Assembly (NCBI GenBank): GCA_040357565.1
Contig: JBDODJ010000036.1
DNA: 64,000 nt
Reading direction: 5' to 3' (one strand)
From: Cercozoa sp. M6MM
Taxonomy: Eukaryota > Endomyxa: Ascetosporea
Shown: positions 52,730-63,930 of the stretch, piece by piece
How positions within the stretch are numbered: the first letter of the stretch is position 1
Layout: the number at the start of each line of letters is the position of its first letter
Position numbers and translations under genes: made by a program
Notes under the pieces: generated by a model
What the model saw: the letters and a program-made list of their open reading frames with translations, nothing else
Told to the model about the DNA's origin: nothing
The model's database searches: none

Positions 52730-52871
52730 AGCCCACACAACAACAGCCTATCCCGCAGGGCAAATGCCTGGCCGGTGCTTGTTAAAGGGGCAAGCTGAGA
52801 CTAAAAAACGATCGTCACTGCACAGAAGCGTTTACAAAGACTGCTTAGTGCGCGATTATGTTGAATTTAGC
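52730..52871. promoter_or_regulatory. very short divergent promoter, DTW gene / SNM1 gene
   Basis: If the two start codons are right, only 142 bases separate them. A GTTAAAGGGGC word at 52782-52792 resembles the TTTAAAGGTGC motif of two other divergent regions. Confidence 0.4.
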
Positions 52872-55270
52872 ATGTCATTGTCGCACCATATAGTGGGAGA
52901 CGTGGCGATAGACAGCTTCCGTAACTGCATTTTTCAACAGCGGATTGAAAAGGCACTTCTGTGTAGGCCGTGAAGATTTCCGACAAACGTGCCACCATGT
53001 GCTTACTCACATACACACAGGTGAGATTTTATTTGTTGAGTTGTCTCTATCTGACCATTGGTTTAAGTAGACCACATGGCCGGACTACAGACGATGGCGA
53101 ACTGGCCTCCAGATCGCCTGGTCCACTGGTTCGCGTGCTTTTCCGAATGTCTTTTGTCAGCGCAGGTGTGCACTTGATGGAACGCAGCTCACCGGAAACC
53201 AAGCGAATGCTTCGAGTGCGGGTACTCTTTCGTTTGGATCACCTGTCTTATATAATTGCGTCTGGACAGGCACCGAAACTGCCGCAGGAGAATGTCGTAG
53301 AACACACCATAGAAAAGGTGTTTCGGTTGGGCCAGACACGTGTCACTTTGTACTCTTTTCGACTTGTCACAGGTAGAGTTTTCGGCAGACATGCACATCT
53401 GCCTGTTCAGTTTCGACGCACACCACTGCGAGGGCGCCGTTGTTTGTGTTTTCGAAAGCGATGAAATCGGCAAAGTGCTGCACACGGTGACTTGTTTTCT
53501 AGTGTCCTGTTTTCAACAAGTTAACTTTTTGACTGTGTGTAGGGTGACTTTCGGTACTCGCGGCTGTTGCGGGAACGGCTGCAAGTCTCGCATCGGTACC
53601 GTCCCTTCGATCGACTGATTCTCGACGTCACTTCTGGCACAGTTACGGATCCTTTCCCGTGGTATTGTTGTTCTGAACAAGGACTTACGGAAGCAGTAGA
53701 CTCCACGTGTCTGCAGCGACGCTCAGGTAGCCAAAGAACTCGCCAAAGCAATCGGAGACACTAAAAAAATTGTTGTTGTGCGAATACGAACTATCGGTAC
53801 CTTCTTTCCCTCTGCCCTCTTACCTCCCTTAATTTCTCCCCAGCACGAGAGAAGATGTTGCAGCGACTGTACCGTGAGCTCGGATTGCATCCATCTCAAG
53901 TGTGCATGTTTGATCGCGGCATCTATGACCTGTGGTACTAATGCTACCATTGACAACATATACCAAAGGAGCCTTACCTTTTGTTGCACAGGGACTCGAT
54001 TAATATTGCCAAAGACTTGGTGAACACAGAGTTGGTGCCACCTCAGTGTACATGCACACACTCGTCTATTTATGTATTATGTGTATATATTGAATGTTAT
54101 TGTTAAGATGAGCTTTGGTAGCTCCTGACAAGGCACCCTTGACCGAGAAGAAAAGGTTGGAAGCGGCGGCCATTGTCTTTAGTCAACGCGCACTGCGTCG
54201 CGGCTGCCGCTTGTGGATCGTTCATCAGAAAGACAAATTGAGCACCCAGGTGCTCTCCGACTTTGTCAACGTCAGCTTCAATGTAGCGTTTTTCTCTTTA
54301 TACCTTTTATCGTTTAGTATCGATGAATTTATTTCTGCACGCATACACTTTGTGCGTCCTGTGTTAGTCTCGTTTCCCTGAGACAGTGCAGCGTGTGTGC
54401 GTTCGAGAGAAGAATCCGCGCATCGTGGAACTGCGAGTGCGACACGCGTATCACTCCGACTTGGCCCAGTTGCGAACTCTCGTGGGAGATCTTCGTCCGC
54501 GCGATGCCACTTCAAGGTATCGCTGACTCGAAGGTTTCGTTCCATCAGACTAATACAAACTTTCGGATGGTGCTGTAGCAACTGGCTAACGCTGCACTCG
54601 AACTTGGAAAACACCCTAGAAATTTCCTCCTTGCTTATGGTATGGTTTTCATAAGTATTTCGGTTATGGGTGAAATGTATCTGTATCTGTGTGCGTTTAT
54701 GTGTGTTGGGGTAGTCTCCCGAGAAATCAAAAGGTCAGGATACCTCAGATGGACATTTGATCCAAGTACCGCCACCCTCACCGCCCAAACTGCAGTCCTC
54801 GCTGACTCGCAACAGTAGCCACATCTCGTTGCTCTCGTGCGATGACAACAGCGTGCTCTTCCTCGGACACGGACACGTCGAAAAGAGCAACAGCCCTGTT
54901 AAGAGAATACGTCGGCGCAACAGCAGTCGCATCGGTGCCATGCATGTCATTCCCGACGACTCGTCCGACTCGGTATCGCACAGCTGCTGCCTGCTGTTCT
55001 TTCTCGCTGGCACCATGTCCAATAAATTCAGAGATACCATAATATTCGATTTATACCCTTCAGGAAGACGAGGAGTTTCTCGAACTCGAACAGCTCGAGA
55101 CTCACCATTGCAGCAACGTCCACAAAGTAAACCAAGAACGGGAGTTCCAAGACGCAATGGCGGACTCGGTGACCTCGCACTTTGTCAACATTGGCGGTGC
55201 CCTTCCTTGGCCGCTGGCTTGGATCAATGCTGCTCGCAGTAGCCCTGGTATGTTTGAGCCTGTCGAATGA
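52872..55270 (+). CDS. SNM1/Pso2 (DCLRE1) family DNA-repair nuclease
   Basis: The gene starts MSLSHHIVGDVAIDSFR. A 46-base intron leads to REDFRQTCHHV and a second joins LTHIHT to DHMAGLQTMANWP, giving the metallo-beta-lactamase motif HxHxDH. Next comes SSPETKRML (the CSxxT-LL-type element) and LPQENVVEHTIEKVF. The beta-CASP hallmarks follow: FSFDAHHCEGAVVCVFES and KVLHT/GDFRYSRLL, then LILDVTS. Later exons give KEKMLQRLYRELG-like sequence, RRGCRLWIVHQKDKL, and VRHAYHSDLAQLRTLVGDLRP, matching the final YSEHSSFxELRxFVxxLRP motif. The tail is acidic and ends SSPGMFEPVE at TGA 55268. SNM1 enzymes are 5'-3' nucleases for interstrand cross-link repair or, as Artemis, hairpin opening. I cannot choose between DCLRE1A, B and C. 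It is divergent from the DTW gene. Confidence 0.83.
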
Positions 55271-55466
55271 ACTGTAGCCCCATGCGGTGATCGAAAAACA
55301 AACTCGATTAGACGAGAAACGCGACGCGTGCCGCAAAGTTAAATCCAGTGGCCGCGGTGAAGAGTAGTGTTTGACCTGCATGACTGCATACGATCAATGC
55401 ATCCTGATTGAAGTGCTGTTAATGACCGCGCCGAACTGAAGTGCTTAAGGAACGCCGTTCGCTTGA

Positions 55467-56711
55467 TCAAGCTTCCAAATGTAGCAACCTTCCTGCTATT
55501 GAATACAAGAAACCATACGGCTCTACCCAACTCAAGCATCGAAAAAAGTTGTTAACCTGCATATTCGGATTGGGATCCGTGCTTTCGTCGCATTTCGAAC
55601 ACAAGAAGATCTGCGGTGTACAGCAACGTGGAGTTTAGCGCAAGGTATAGTTTAAATACAGAGGGTATACTGTAAATGTACCTGTCCATTGTTGACGAGA
55701 CAGTAGGAACAGCCCCGCCGATACACAAGACAGTCCTCCATGTCACCGACCGGTGGCTGTTCTTGCGTATCAGTGCTGTTGGAATTTGTACGGAGTAGAG
55801 TAACACCCGAGTCGTGGTCGACACACTCGTTTGGCCAGCGGTGTCCCTGGCCACCGGTACTGCCGTGATAGAAGTCAATGCACTCGAAGTACGACTGACA
55901 GAAAGCACCTTTGTTTCCTTCAATTGGGAGAAACTACAACAGCCGGAAGTTTTACTACTCACCTGTCCTGCCTGAGGCGGAGTTGTCGTTGAAGACATCT
56001 GAAATGTGCAAACGGAATTACTTTACAAGAAAGCAGAGGGTCTGAAGCACGCACCATTTCAATAAGGTTGTTGCGACAGTCGAAGACAAAGGTCTGGTAG
56101 GCTTCGCGCGTTCGAGACACCAAGCGCCGACAACTGGACGGAATATTGCGCGGCAGTGGACATCGGTACTGCAGACACGACGGGTAGCCTTCCCACACGC
56201 ACACGCGTTGCGTGCTCCACACGATCTCGCCTGCTTCGGTCACCTGCGCTTTTGTTTCCGTAACCTAGTGCCCCCCAGGGGAAAAAACCAACATGGCAGA
56301 ACGTACATGCGTGTTGCAGCCATCACTCCATATCGCGCAGTGCGGCGGAATAGTGCGGTCAATTTCCTGAAACCGAGAGGGGAACTTGATGACAATAAAC
56401 TGTAAGTTTAGTAATTGCAGGACATTCAAAGAAGAGTCCCTTTTTCACTTTCTGTCGTAATTTCGATACCCAAAACGCAGTGCATCGTTCCGCCGAAGGA
56501 TCAATCTTGTTCATGTCGCAGAAACGCAAAGTGCTGCCAATGGTTTCGCCGGTGCGAGAAATCCACTGGGTGTTGCACCCGTCGTAGAACATCTAGGTTT
56601 GCAATTGTTTTCTTTTCAGTTCAAACAAAGCGAAAATAAATTCAAATGAACGGAGCGCACCTTGCAACCGCACGGAACGCGTGCTTCAATGTCAATCGAC
56701 AGCGCGCACAT
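55467..56711 (-). CDS. Cys-rich, probably extracellular protein
   Basis: Exons on the minus strand read MCALSIDIEARVPCGCK, MFYDGCNTQWISRTGET...MNKIDPSAERCTAFW, EIDRTIPPHCAIWSDGCNTH, then a long exon (VWSTQRVCVWEGYPSCLQYRC, PRNIPSSCRRLVSRTRE, YQTFVFDCRNNLIEM), SYFECIDFYHGSTGGQ...NECVDHDS, DCLVYRRGCSYCLVNNGQ and IFLCSKCDESTDPN, stopping at TGA 55467. DGCNT occurs twice, in paired WxSxTG and WSDGCNT contexts, which suggests an internal repeat. About 17 Cys in under 300 residues suggest a disulphide-rich secreted domain. A hydrophobic MLATAIKIAVSTLALS sequence lies just upstream (56721-56769) in another frame and may be the signal peptide of an unresolved first exon. I recognise no family. Confidence 0.58.
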
Positions 56712-56769
56712 TTTCAATGCAGCTCAACGCCAGTGTTGAAACAGCGATCTTGATTGCAGTTGCCAACAT

Positions 56770-57393
56770 TCAGCTCAGTTCCACTTCACGACTTTTCGGG
56801 TTGCACAGCGATCCTCTGAACTTAGGACTGTCCCACAGTGTGACGAGCGACTTTGCACCGCACAATTCAGTCTTTTAATAACCCATTTGGGGTGTCTGAA
56901 TGCGAACTACATCGTTTGTGCCAAATACAGCAACCGAACGGAGCTCAACTGAAGTGAAAGAGTCGACCCTCCGCGCGGATCCCAGTCTTCCTCCAACAAC
57001 TGAGACTTGGCCATTCATTTCTTCCTCCGAGAACGGACTTTCTTACATTTCTTAGTTCTTTAGTATCACTGGCAAAGTACCCTCAATTTACCAAGGTCTG
57101 ATCCCCGCCCTATCTGAGCCGACTGTGGGCGGGGAACGGAACACGCAACTGCACGGGAAAGTTGGCTTTCATGCACACAAACTGTTCAACATTACGTAGT
57201 ACGTATACGTAAAAGCGAAAGAACAATTTCGGTTCTCATTGAACGTCGCGACGCAACACTCGACGACAGCTAAGCAAGCTCCCGTCCGACGACTCGCCGC
57301 GCGTCGCCGTGCCTGCGAGATATCGGAGTCGGACTCTCATTTGTACGTTGCGTAAGTCGAGTGGCGTCGCCGCGACATGAAACGACGCGTGGT
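56770..57393. other. spacer without a supported gene
   Basis: It lies between the start of the Cys-rich gene and the 3' end of the V-ATPase gene. It holds one TCCGCGCGGA at 56970-56979 and the palindromic string TACGTAGTACGTATACGTA near 57194-57212. Nothing else stands out. Confidence 0.4.
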
Positions 57394-57782
57394 TTATTGG
57401 TGCTTCTCGAGTCGCAGGCTGAAGCTCACGTAGGGGTAGTAGTCCAACGCGGCACCTACAGAACAACCCAGACATACAGCAATGACATACACAATGGAAG
57501 ATTGATGCATGTGCACGAGCTACCCGAAGCGTCATCGTCGCCGAGACCACCATCCAGGTAGCCAAAGTGTTCCTGGAGACTCTTGCGCACACGCTGCGGG
57601 TACTTACCCGGCTGGGGTAGGGGTAGAATAGATGACAAGGGTAAGTGATAACAAACAGCAAAGAAAACAGTGGTACGTCGATGAGTGCCACAGAGAAATT
57701 CACAGGCAGACCGAAACGCAGCACGGACTCGACAAAGACGCGGACCAACTGCACAGAGTTGGAAGGTTGCGCGCGTGCGTGC

Positions 57783-57848
<66 letters not shown>

Positions 57849-59678
57849 NNNNNNNNNNNNNNNNNNNNNNNNNNNNNNNNNNNNNNNNNNNNNNNNNNNN
57901 NNNNNNNNNNNNNNNNNNNNNNNNNNNNNNNNNNNNNNNNNNNNNNNNACTGTGCATCCGGCCCCGAGGCCGCGCACCTGACAGAAGATACATCCACGCG
58001 GGGGGGGGGGGCTAGCGCAGGGGTAAACTAAAGTACCAGCGCAGCAGAGTTCGCCAAGCACGCTGCAGGTTATCGGTTTGCGTCTCCAGCTCCGTCGATT
58101 CCTTCTCCTACCATATATATACTACATTAGTACTATATAAAGCGGGTAGACAGCAAGATACAGCTTCGGCCGGGTCAAACGTGAAGTTGCGCACGTGGTA
58201 TCGTTCCTGTCGATGAACGGGTGTGTGTGGGGAGGGAGCAGGAACAAAGTCAGCACACCTCACGGAAGGCAGCGCGAACAACGTCGGCGCCCTTCTTCAG
58301 CAGCACCTGGGGAGGGGGTATAAAAGGACAACAGGCTAGCTAAGACACGATACCACTCGGAAGAGAACTGACTCCTCATCGCGTGCGAGTTCCAGTGCTG
58401 ATCCTGGGGGGGGGGGAAAGGAATCAATAGAAGACTAGGAGGATATTACCAGGACACACGATCTGCGGCGGCAATGTCGGCAGCTCTGTAGGAGTTAAAC
58501 TTCATCCGCGCGGACATACAGACAAACACGAAAAAGCGAGGTGCACCTTGACCCTCGCGACGTCGCTTCTCGATGGTTTGTGTCTCGAGCGACTCGTAGT
58601 TGGCAAGGAAGTCCTTTTCTCTGTGCGATACTTTCGGGATAGACAGACCTAGGTTAGAGAGGGGCAGGCACTACCTTTGCAGTGGAACAACAACAACAAA
58701 GGTCGTCAGGTACTCACCCTGCACAGTTATATATATATATATATACTTATGCATGTGTACACACCGACTCGATACAAAGCAACCGACCTCGACAATGTCG
58801 CTCCGTCGCACAACCGTGTACAGTGACCTCACTTGCAAGGAGCCGTTGTGACGACGCTCTAGGGCTGCCACCTGTACCCACACAGGTGAAGGGATGAGGA
58901 GGGGAGACAACAGGTAAAGCCGGCCAACCTCAGACCGCAGCTCGAGGTAGCGCTGCTGCAGCGACCGGAAGGACTCCATGCACTGCTGCGTCGACTGCTG
59001 CAACTGCGCCGCCAACGCCGGCAGCGGCATCTACAAGCGTATATGTGTACAGACACCAAGGTAGTAATATATACATATATATGTATTACATCTATAATAT
59101 ATATATATATATATCAGACAGGGCGTACCTGGGTGGGGAAGCGCTGTCGCTGCCAGCGGAACTGGCGCACGAACTGCTCCTGCGTCTGTCCCTGCACCAT
59201 CAGAGTCGGCGCCGTCTCGCGCAGCTCCGTGTCCGTGTCGCCCTGCAATTGCAGACATGCACACATATACACACCCCCTCCGGTCATGGACAGGGCAGGA
59301 AAGCAGGAGCTACGATGGTTTCGTAGTAGGAACGGGCGATCTTCTTGGCCACCGAATCGGCGGTGCTGTCGACCTTTCCGAGTTCGTCGCTGAGCTGCAT
59401 AAGTGCGTCTTGCGTGCCCACACGCAGTTGAGGCACCTATATGGAAGAGGACGCGATATCTTTTGAACATGTACGCGGCCTCTAACGGACCTCAATCGGC
59501 ACACACTCTGCATGTGCATGCTGTTGGACGCATTGCGCCAACTCGGCCTGCTTGGCAGCCTGCCAATCACACACAAAATGAACATATGTCCAACAGCAAC
59601 AACAACAACAAGAAATGATTGCACAGCCGACGACTTCTCGTTCGGCACTGCCACGAACCACAATTCGTTCTGTTGCAT
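57394..59678 (-). CDS. ATP6V1C: V-type proton ATPase subunit C (contains a 100-N gap)
   Basis: From MQQNELWFVAVPNEKSSAV at 59678 the exons follow V-ATPase subunit C throughout: VPQLRVGTQDALMQLSDELGK, KKIARSYYETI, EQFVRQFRWQRQRFPTQ, CMESFRSLQQRYLELRSE, LERRHNGSLQVRSLYTVV, DFLANYESLET, VLLKKGADVVRAAFRE, RYHVRNFTFDPAEA, LQRAWRTLLRW, then LVRVFVESVLRFGLPVNFSV, LQEHFGYLDGG and DYYPYVSFSLRL, ending EKHQ at TAA 57394. Subunit C bridges the V1 stator stalks and V0 and controls reversible disassembly of the proton pump on acidic organelles. A 100-base N gap with flanking TG repeat (57777-57948) lies between the LLRW exon and the LVRVFVESVL exon; because these parts are nearly adjacent in the family, little coding sequence is likely lost (the segment around SEAFxxWxHxKAL is missing). 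It is divergent from the next gene. Confidence 0.9.
57777..57948. repeat. (GT)n array and 100-N assembly gap
   Basis: A GCGT/GT run (57777-57848) runs into 100 N (57849-57948) in the V-ATPase subunit C gene. Confidence 0.95.
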
Positions 59679-59880
59679 GAGTCAACCAGGTCAGCACTGC
59701 TGCACAGGTGCGTTCGCCATTCGCACTCAGCAACCGCAGTCTTAACAAAGTATGCCGAAACCGACCGTCCTTTTGGACGAGGTGCTGCAGACGAACGAAA
59801 AAATTGCCGCTCGAAACAACTAACGTCGCTCTGCGCTTACACACGTGATCTCCTACGCGGTTGTGTGCAACGTTTGAACG

Positions 59881-61529
59881 ATGCAGCAAAGCGTGCGCCA
59901 AGTGGCCAAGCGTCAGGCTCGAAGCTTGGCGGCCGGCGGCTCGTCCGGCGGCCTCCTGTCGGCGTTCTCACAGTGAGTCACGTTGCATCTTGTGGCTTGC
60001 TAAGCCATCGGCTGTTTTGAGCGTTTTCATGTTTCGGTCAAATTAACATTCTGGCAAATCGTCGTTTTGGGTCGTTTTTGCTGGGTCGATCGTTGTATTT
60101 TCTGTGCAGCCACCACTACATTGAGGAAAAGACTCCGCTCTGGGTTGAGGGTAAGCTCTGACAGAGTGCGTGTGTCAGATCGATATGCGACTGTATTTAG
60201 GTGAGGAGCCGGCAACTCTGTCGCTGTACGACTTCTACCAGTTCCCGGGTGGTACGAGATTCTTTAGTCATCCCAAGCACAGGCACGCAAGCAATGTGTC
60301 TGCGTTTGCACAGAGCCCGATGAGGACTTCCTGCGCCGTACGCCGTGCGTGTGGTATGCGAGACCAAATGCGCAGTGTTGCACTAAGTGTGCAGTGGAAT
60401 CGGTGTGTATGCAACTCTGCAGGTCGCCGTGCAAGACGGAGGACCACGTCGTCGAGACGTGCCTCCAGGCCGAGAACTACCGCAAGTACCTTATCTGTCC
60501 AGAGTGTGTCTTGCCTTGTGTGCGAACGGCCATGTGTGCGGTGCAGCCTTCGTACGCCGCTTGATGGCCATTGCTGGAAGCACGACTCGGTACCTTGACA
60601 CCTTTCCTCAGCTGCCTTTGCGACGTGCTCTTTCGTGACTTTGTTTCTCTCGTTGGTGTGCAGATCATCATGAAGATGCCGCCGTCCTACTACCCGCAGA
60701 CGTACCTAGTCTCGCATTCACAAGAGACTGACTCAGACTGACGTGTGAGAGTTACCTCCCCATTTGACTGGCAGGTACTACTACGACCGCGAGGACCCGC
60801 ACTTCCAGGACTACCTCGTCAAGCGCAAGCAGTATGTCTCGCTGCAGTGCAGCGTGCCTACGTGGTCTGTGTGTACTCACTCCTGTTTGTGCAGGTACGC
60901 CGAGCTGTACGGCGAGCCGACTGAGGTGCCCGAGTGGGTGCCTGCCGAGCACCGTGCCGACGGTTTCGCTCCGCGCGCGCCGGTCGACCGCAAGCGCGAG
61001 CTCGTCGACGCGGTCGTTGTGGCGCCGATCTGGGCCACGTTCCGCGACTTTGATGAGGTGCGTCGTTGGCGTTTCTCGCTGCTGTCGCAGTTATGTATAC
61101 TTTCATTCTTTTTTCTTTTTACTTGGACAGCCCGAGCCGATTCCGCCCAAGAACGAGGTGCGAACCCTCTCTGTCAACCCTCTTGCTGCCTTTCTCATCA
61201 GCCTTACGTGTGTATATGTGTGCGTATATGTGTGTGCATATGTGTGCGTATATGTGTGTGCATATGTGCGTATGTGTGCTCGTAGTTCATCGCCAAGCTG
61301 CCCAAGCCGCTGTACGCGGCGATCAACAACTCGTGCGGCCCGTTCGTCGAGGACGACGACACCGTACCACGCCTGCCGATATTACTTCTTGGTATGTATG
61401 TGTCTGCGTCTATCTGGTGGCTGTGGTTGTGTGCAGCTGCGCGAGTACTTCTACCACTACGAGTTCAAGCAGGAGAACTTCTCCCGCGACGTGCCGCCGG
61501 CGGAGGTCGAGACCCCCGAGGCTCAGTAA
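59881..61529 (+). CDS. probable mitochondrial protein with CX9C motif, unrecognised
   Basis: About nine exons join in phase. The start MQQSVRQVAKRQARSLAAG is basic, Ser/Ala-rich and free of acids, like a mitochondrial presequence. Then come HHYIEEKTPLWVE, IDMRLYLGEEPATLSLYDFYQ, EPDEDFLRRTPCVW and SPCKTEDHVVETCLQAENYRK, which contains C-KTEDHVVET-C, a CX9C spacing, with a further Cys pair in YLICPEC. The second half is Pro/Tyr-rich: MPPSYYPQTYYYDREDPHFQ, YAELYGEPTEVPEWVP, VVAPIWATFRDFDE, FIAKLPKPLYAAINN and YFYHYEFKQENFS, stopping at TAA 61527. CX9C proteins are often intermembrane-space or respiratory-complex subunits, so an accessory complex I or similar subunit is possible, but I recognise no family. 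It is divergent from V-ATPase subunit C, only 202 bases away. Confidence 0.68.
61205..61285. repeat. GTGCGTATATGTGTGTGCATAT tandem repeat in an intron
   Basis: A unit of about 22 bases repeats about three times between the exons reading PEPIPPKNE and FIAKLPKPL. Confidence 0.8.
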
Positions 61530-61829
61530 AGACCCATCATGTGACGTCATCGTATCAACTCTGTCTCATTTTCTTCGATTTACTACCTTTCGTGTTGGTC
61601 ACCTCGCAATCAATTAAAAACGGAGCGTGGATGGATAAATAGCGAAAGACTAAAATCGAATTAAATGATTTAGTAAAGGCTTGCGTTGAACCGATCGGAC
61701 CGCGGAGCGTTTGAGTCGAAACGGAACACAAAAGCCAAGGTGTTTGACGGTCGATGGACACGAAAGTCCCAGTGTACACAAGCTTGAGTGGAGAGAGACT
61801 TCAAGAGCTAGACGACAGTGCTTAGTAGC

Positions 61830-62319
61830 TCATGACAAGAACCACAGCAGCAGGAAGAAAAAGAGAAGAAAGCCGGAGAGTTGGAGCATCTGTTTGCATC
61901 CTCCCGGGCCTAAAACCACAGTGTGCAAAGATACTTAGACATACGGCAGGAAGTGTGTGATTGTTACCGCTGAGCACACGCAGTCGTTTCGTGATGCCAC
62001 CCATGAATTCATCCACAAAGGATGCTCTGTCGCCCTGCGAGCACAAAACACGTTCCCGTGTGTTAATCAGTCTTTTTTCAGCGAGAAACGCACCATGTCG
62101 TCAAGGAGGTCGTTGTGTAACCTGATCTCATCGCCCAGGTCCATCGTCAGGCGTTTGAGGTCTTCGACGTGGCCTCCCATTCGGCTCCTGACAAGTCACG
62201 AAAACACAAACGGATAACTCTCGGTACTGTGTCGTTTCCAGGCAGCAACAAAGGTACCAAGCGTCATCGTTCTGCCGGCGCAGCAGCGACTGTGTCTCGT
62301 TTCTGTGCGTCGGCAACAT
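61830..62319 (-). CDS. BET1: Bet1-like SNARE, 100 residues
   Basis: Four exons (62258-62319, 62094-62187, 61968-62034, 61830-61909) total 303 bases in phase. The start MLPTHRNETQSLLRRQNDD is followed by the SNARE motif MGGHVEDLKRLTMDLGDEIRL / HNDLLDDM / FVDEFMGGITKRLRVL and a C-terminal membrane anchor, LSGFLLFFFLLLWFLS. Length, layout and the LGDEIRxxNxLLDDM block match Bet1, the Qc-SNARE of ER-to-Golgi vesicle fusion. The central zero-layer position, Gln in animal Bet1, is His by my alignment, and yeast Bet1 also departs from Gln. The protein should be tail-anchored in early secretory membranes. Sft1/GS15 is the closest alternative. The 3' ends of this gene and its left neighbour face each other 300 bases apart. 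Confidence 0.85.
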
Positions 62320-62527
62320 TTTTCAAGAATTGAAACCTTTGACGACGAAATCTCACACACGAACAGAAGACAAGTTAAACGGCGTCAATACACTATCAAA
62401 GGAACCACACGGGTATCAGGCCACCGTAACACGTCACAAGATGGTGTTTTAACGCGAGTTACTTTATTGGCTACAAATGGTCCGGTCGGCTCAACAACGT
62501 ACAAATTGTACAGCGTTGTGGCTCTCA
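62320..62527. promoter_or_regulatory. divergent promoter region, Bet1 / right-hand gene
   Basis: The two start codons are 208 bases apart, head to head. No TATA box is evident. Confidence 0.4.
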
Positions 62528-63930
62528 ATGTCGAAACGAAGAAAAGTGCTGCTGCTTGAACAGCAGGGCCTCAGCACAGGAGTGTGTGGTGCCACCGGTG
62601 TCATTGGCATCGCAGGTCATTGTAGTATCGACAAGAGGCCGCGCGACTATCGCTTCTGTACACAACTGCAGCCTTTGGTGGAAACACACGGTGAGTCACT
62701 CTGCTCTCCTCCTGCGAGCGTGAAACCTCGCTTTGCGGATGTGCATTTGTGTGCTTCTGTCGCCAGGTAGTGAGACCACTGGCGTGGCATGCAGGAGTAC
62801 AACGTGGGCGCCGTCATCAACGAGGCACTCACGAACTACTTCTACTCGGACATAGTGCTCGACGTGGATGGGTGCTGATCCTCGCACACGCAGAGTGGCA
62901 GTGCTTTGTGTGCAGCTTTGCCTTGTGTGTGTGCAGTCTGGCCACAACGGCGGCAGCGGCGGCCTTTGACGCACTCGAGAGCGTGCAGGCACCGTCATCG
63001 GCAGTGTCGTCTACAGTGTCGTCAACACTGAGTGGTCACCTGGGTGGTCACCTGAGTGGTCACCATCACCATCAACTGCAACGCTCGCTCAAGGCGCACG
63101 GCGACGCCTTCCCGCTGCCGCAGAGTATGCTGTTTACCCCCTGCCTCCCTGTACGCGTATACCTCCTCGGCCTGGACAGGAGAACTCTTCGGCGCACTGG
63201 CCGCCGCCGCCAGCGAGCCGAAACGAAAAAGCGACCCGCTGCGCAAGATCCGTCATGCAATGGTTTTCCCCCTTCCCCTCTTTTTACCCTCTTTTTACCC
63301 TGGCTAGTACCCCTATCTTTGCCCCTGATGTAAAGGACGTATGTCTGGTGCAACTTGCGTTGCTGGCGCCGTTGCATCGCGAGTCACTGGTACGAGTGTC
63401 CCCCCACCCCCTCTTTACTCCCTCCTTACCCCCTCTTTACCCCCTCTTTACGCCCTCCTTACCCCCTCCTTACCCCCTCTTTACCCTCCTCTTTACCCCT
63501 CTTTACCCCCCTTGTATGTGCAGTTATCGTTGCTGCGACGACGCGACTGCTGCGGATTCTCGGAGCTGCGGCCGACGCCCGAGCAGTGCGAGCAGCTGCT
63601 GGAGGAGACAGGTAGTTTCTTTGTCCCTTCTGTGTGGGGGGTAAGAGGAGGGAGTAAGAGGGGGTTAAGTGGGGTACTAAGAATTCTACATACAGTCCTG
63701 GTGACGGAGAAATGCATCGACGGCGTCTTGAACGAAGAGGCGCAGCGACTCGAACATGCCAGGTACGGGAAGGGGGTACTGGAAGGGGGGACTAAGGGTA
63801 TGAAGGAGGGATCTACGACTGCTGCCTGTTCAGAGTGGTGTTCGCCATGCTGGAGGTCTACTTCTGCATGCGGCAGCGCATCTGCGGACACGCCAGTCGA
63901 CTCATGGCGACGTCGCCTCAGACGCAGTAG
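62528..63930 (+). CDS. unrecognised nuclear-type protein
   Basis: The start MSKRRKVLLLEQQGLSTG has a basic KRRK cluster. Later exons read EYNVGAVINEALTNYFYSDIVLD, a long Ala/Ser/His-rich exon (LESVQAPSSAVSSTVSSTLSG, HHHHQLQRSLKAHGDAFPLP), ELFGALAAAASEPKRKSDPL, DVCLVQLALLAPLHRESL, LSLLRRRDCCGFSELRP, LVTEKCIDGVLNEEAQRLEHA and VVFAMLEVYFCMRQRICGHAS, with TAG at 63928. The helical C-terminus with LLAPLHRESL and the PKRK basic patch suggest a subunit of a nuclear complex, but I cannot name it. Introns between 63260 and 63520 are CCCCTCTTTACC repeats on the coding strand. The same repeat restarts 25 bases after the stop and runs off the window edge. Confidence 0.6.
63405..63512. repeat. CCCCTCTTTAC / CCCCTCCTTAC tandem repeat in an intron
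   Basis: Units of 10-11 bases fill this intron. The block 63455-63499 is repeated exactly at 63956-64000. Confidence 0.95.
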
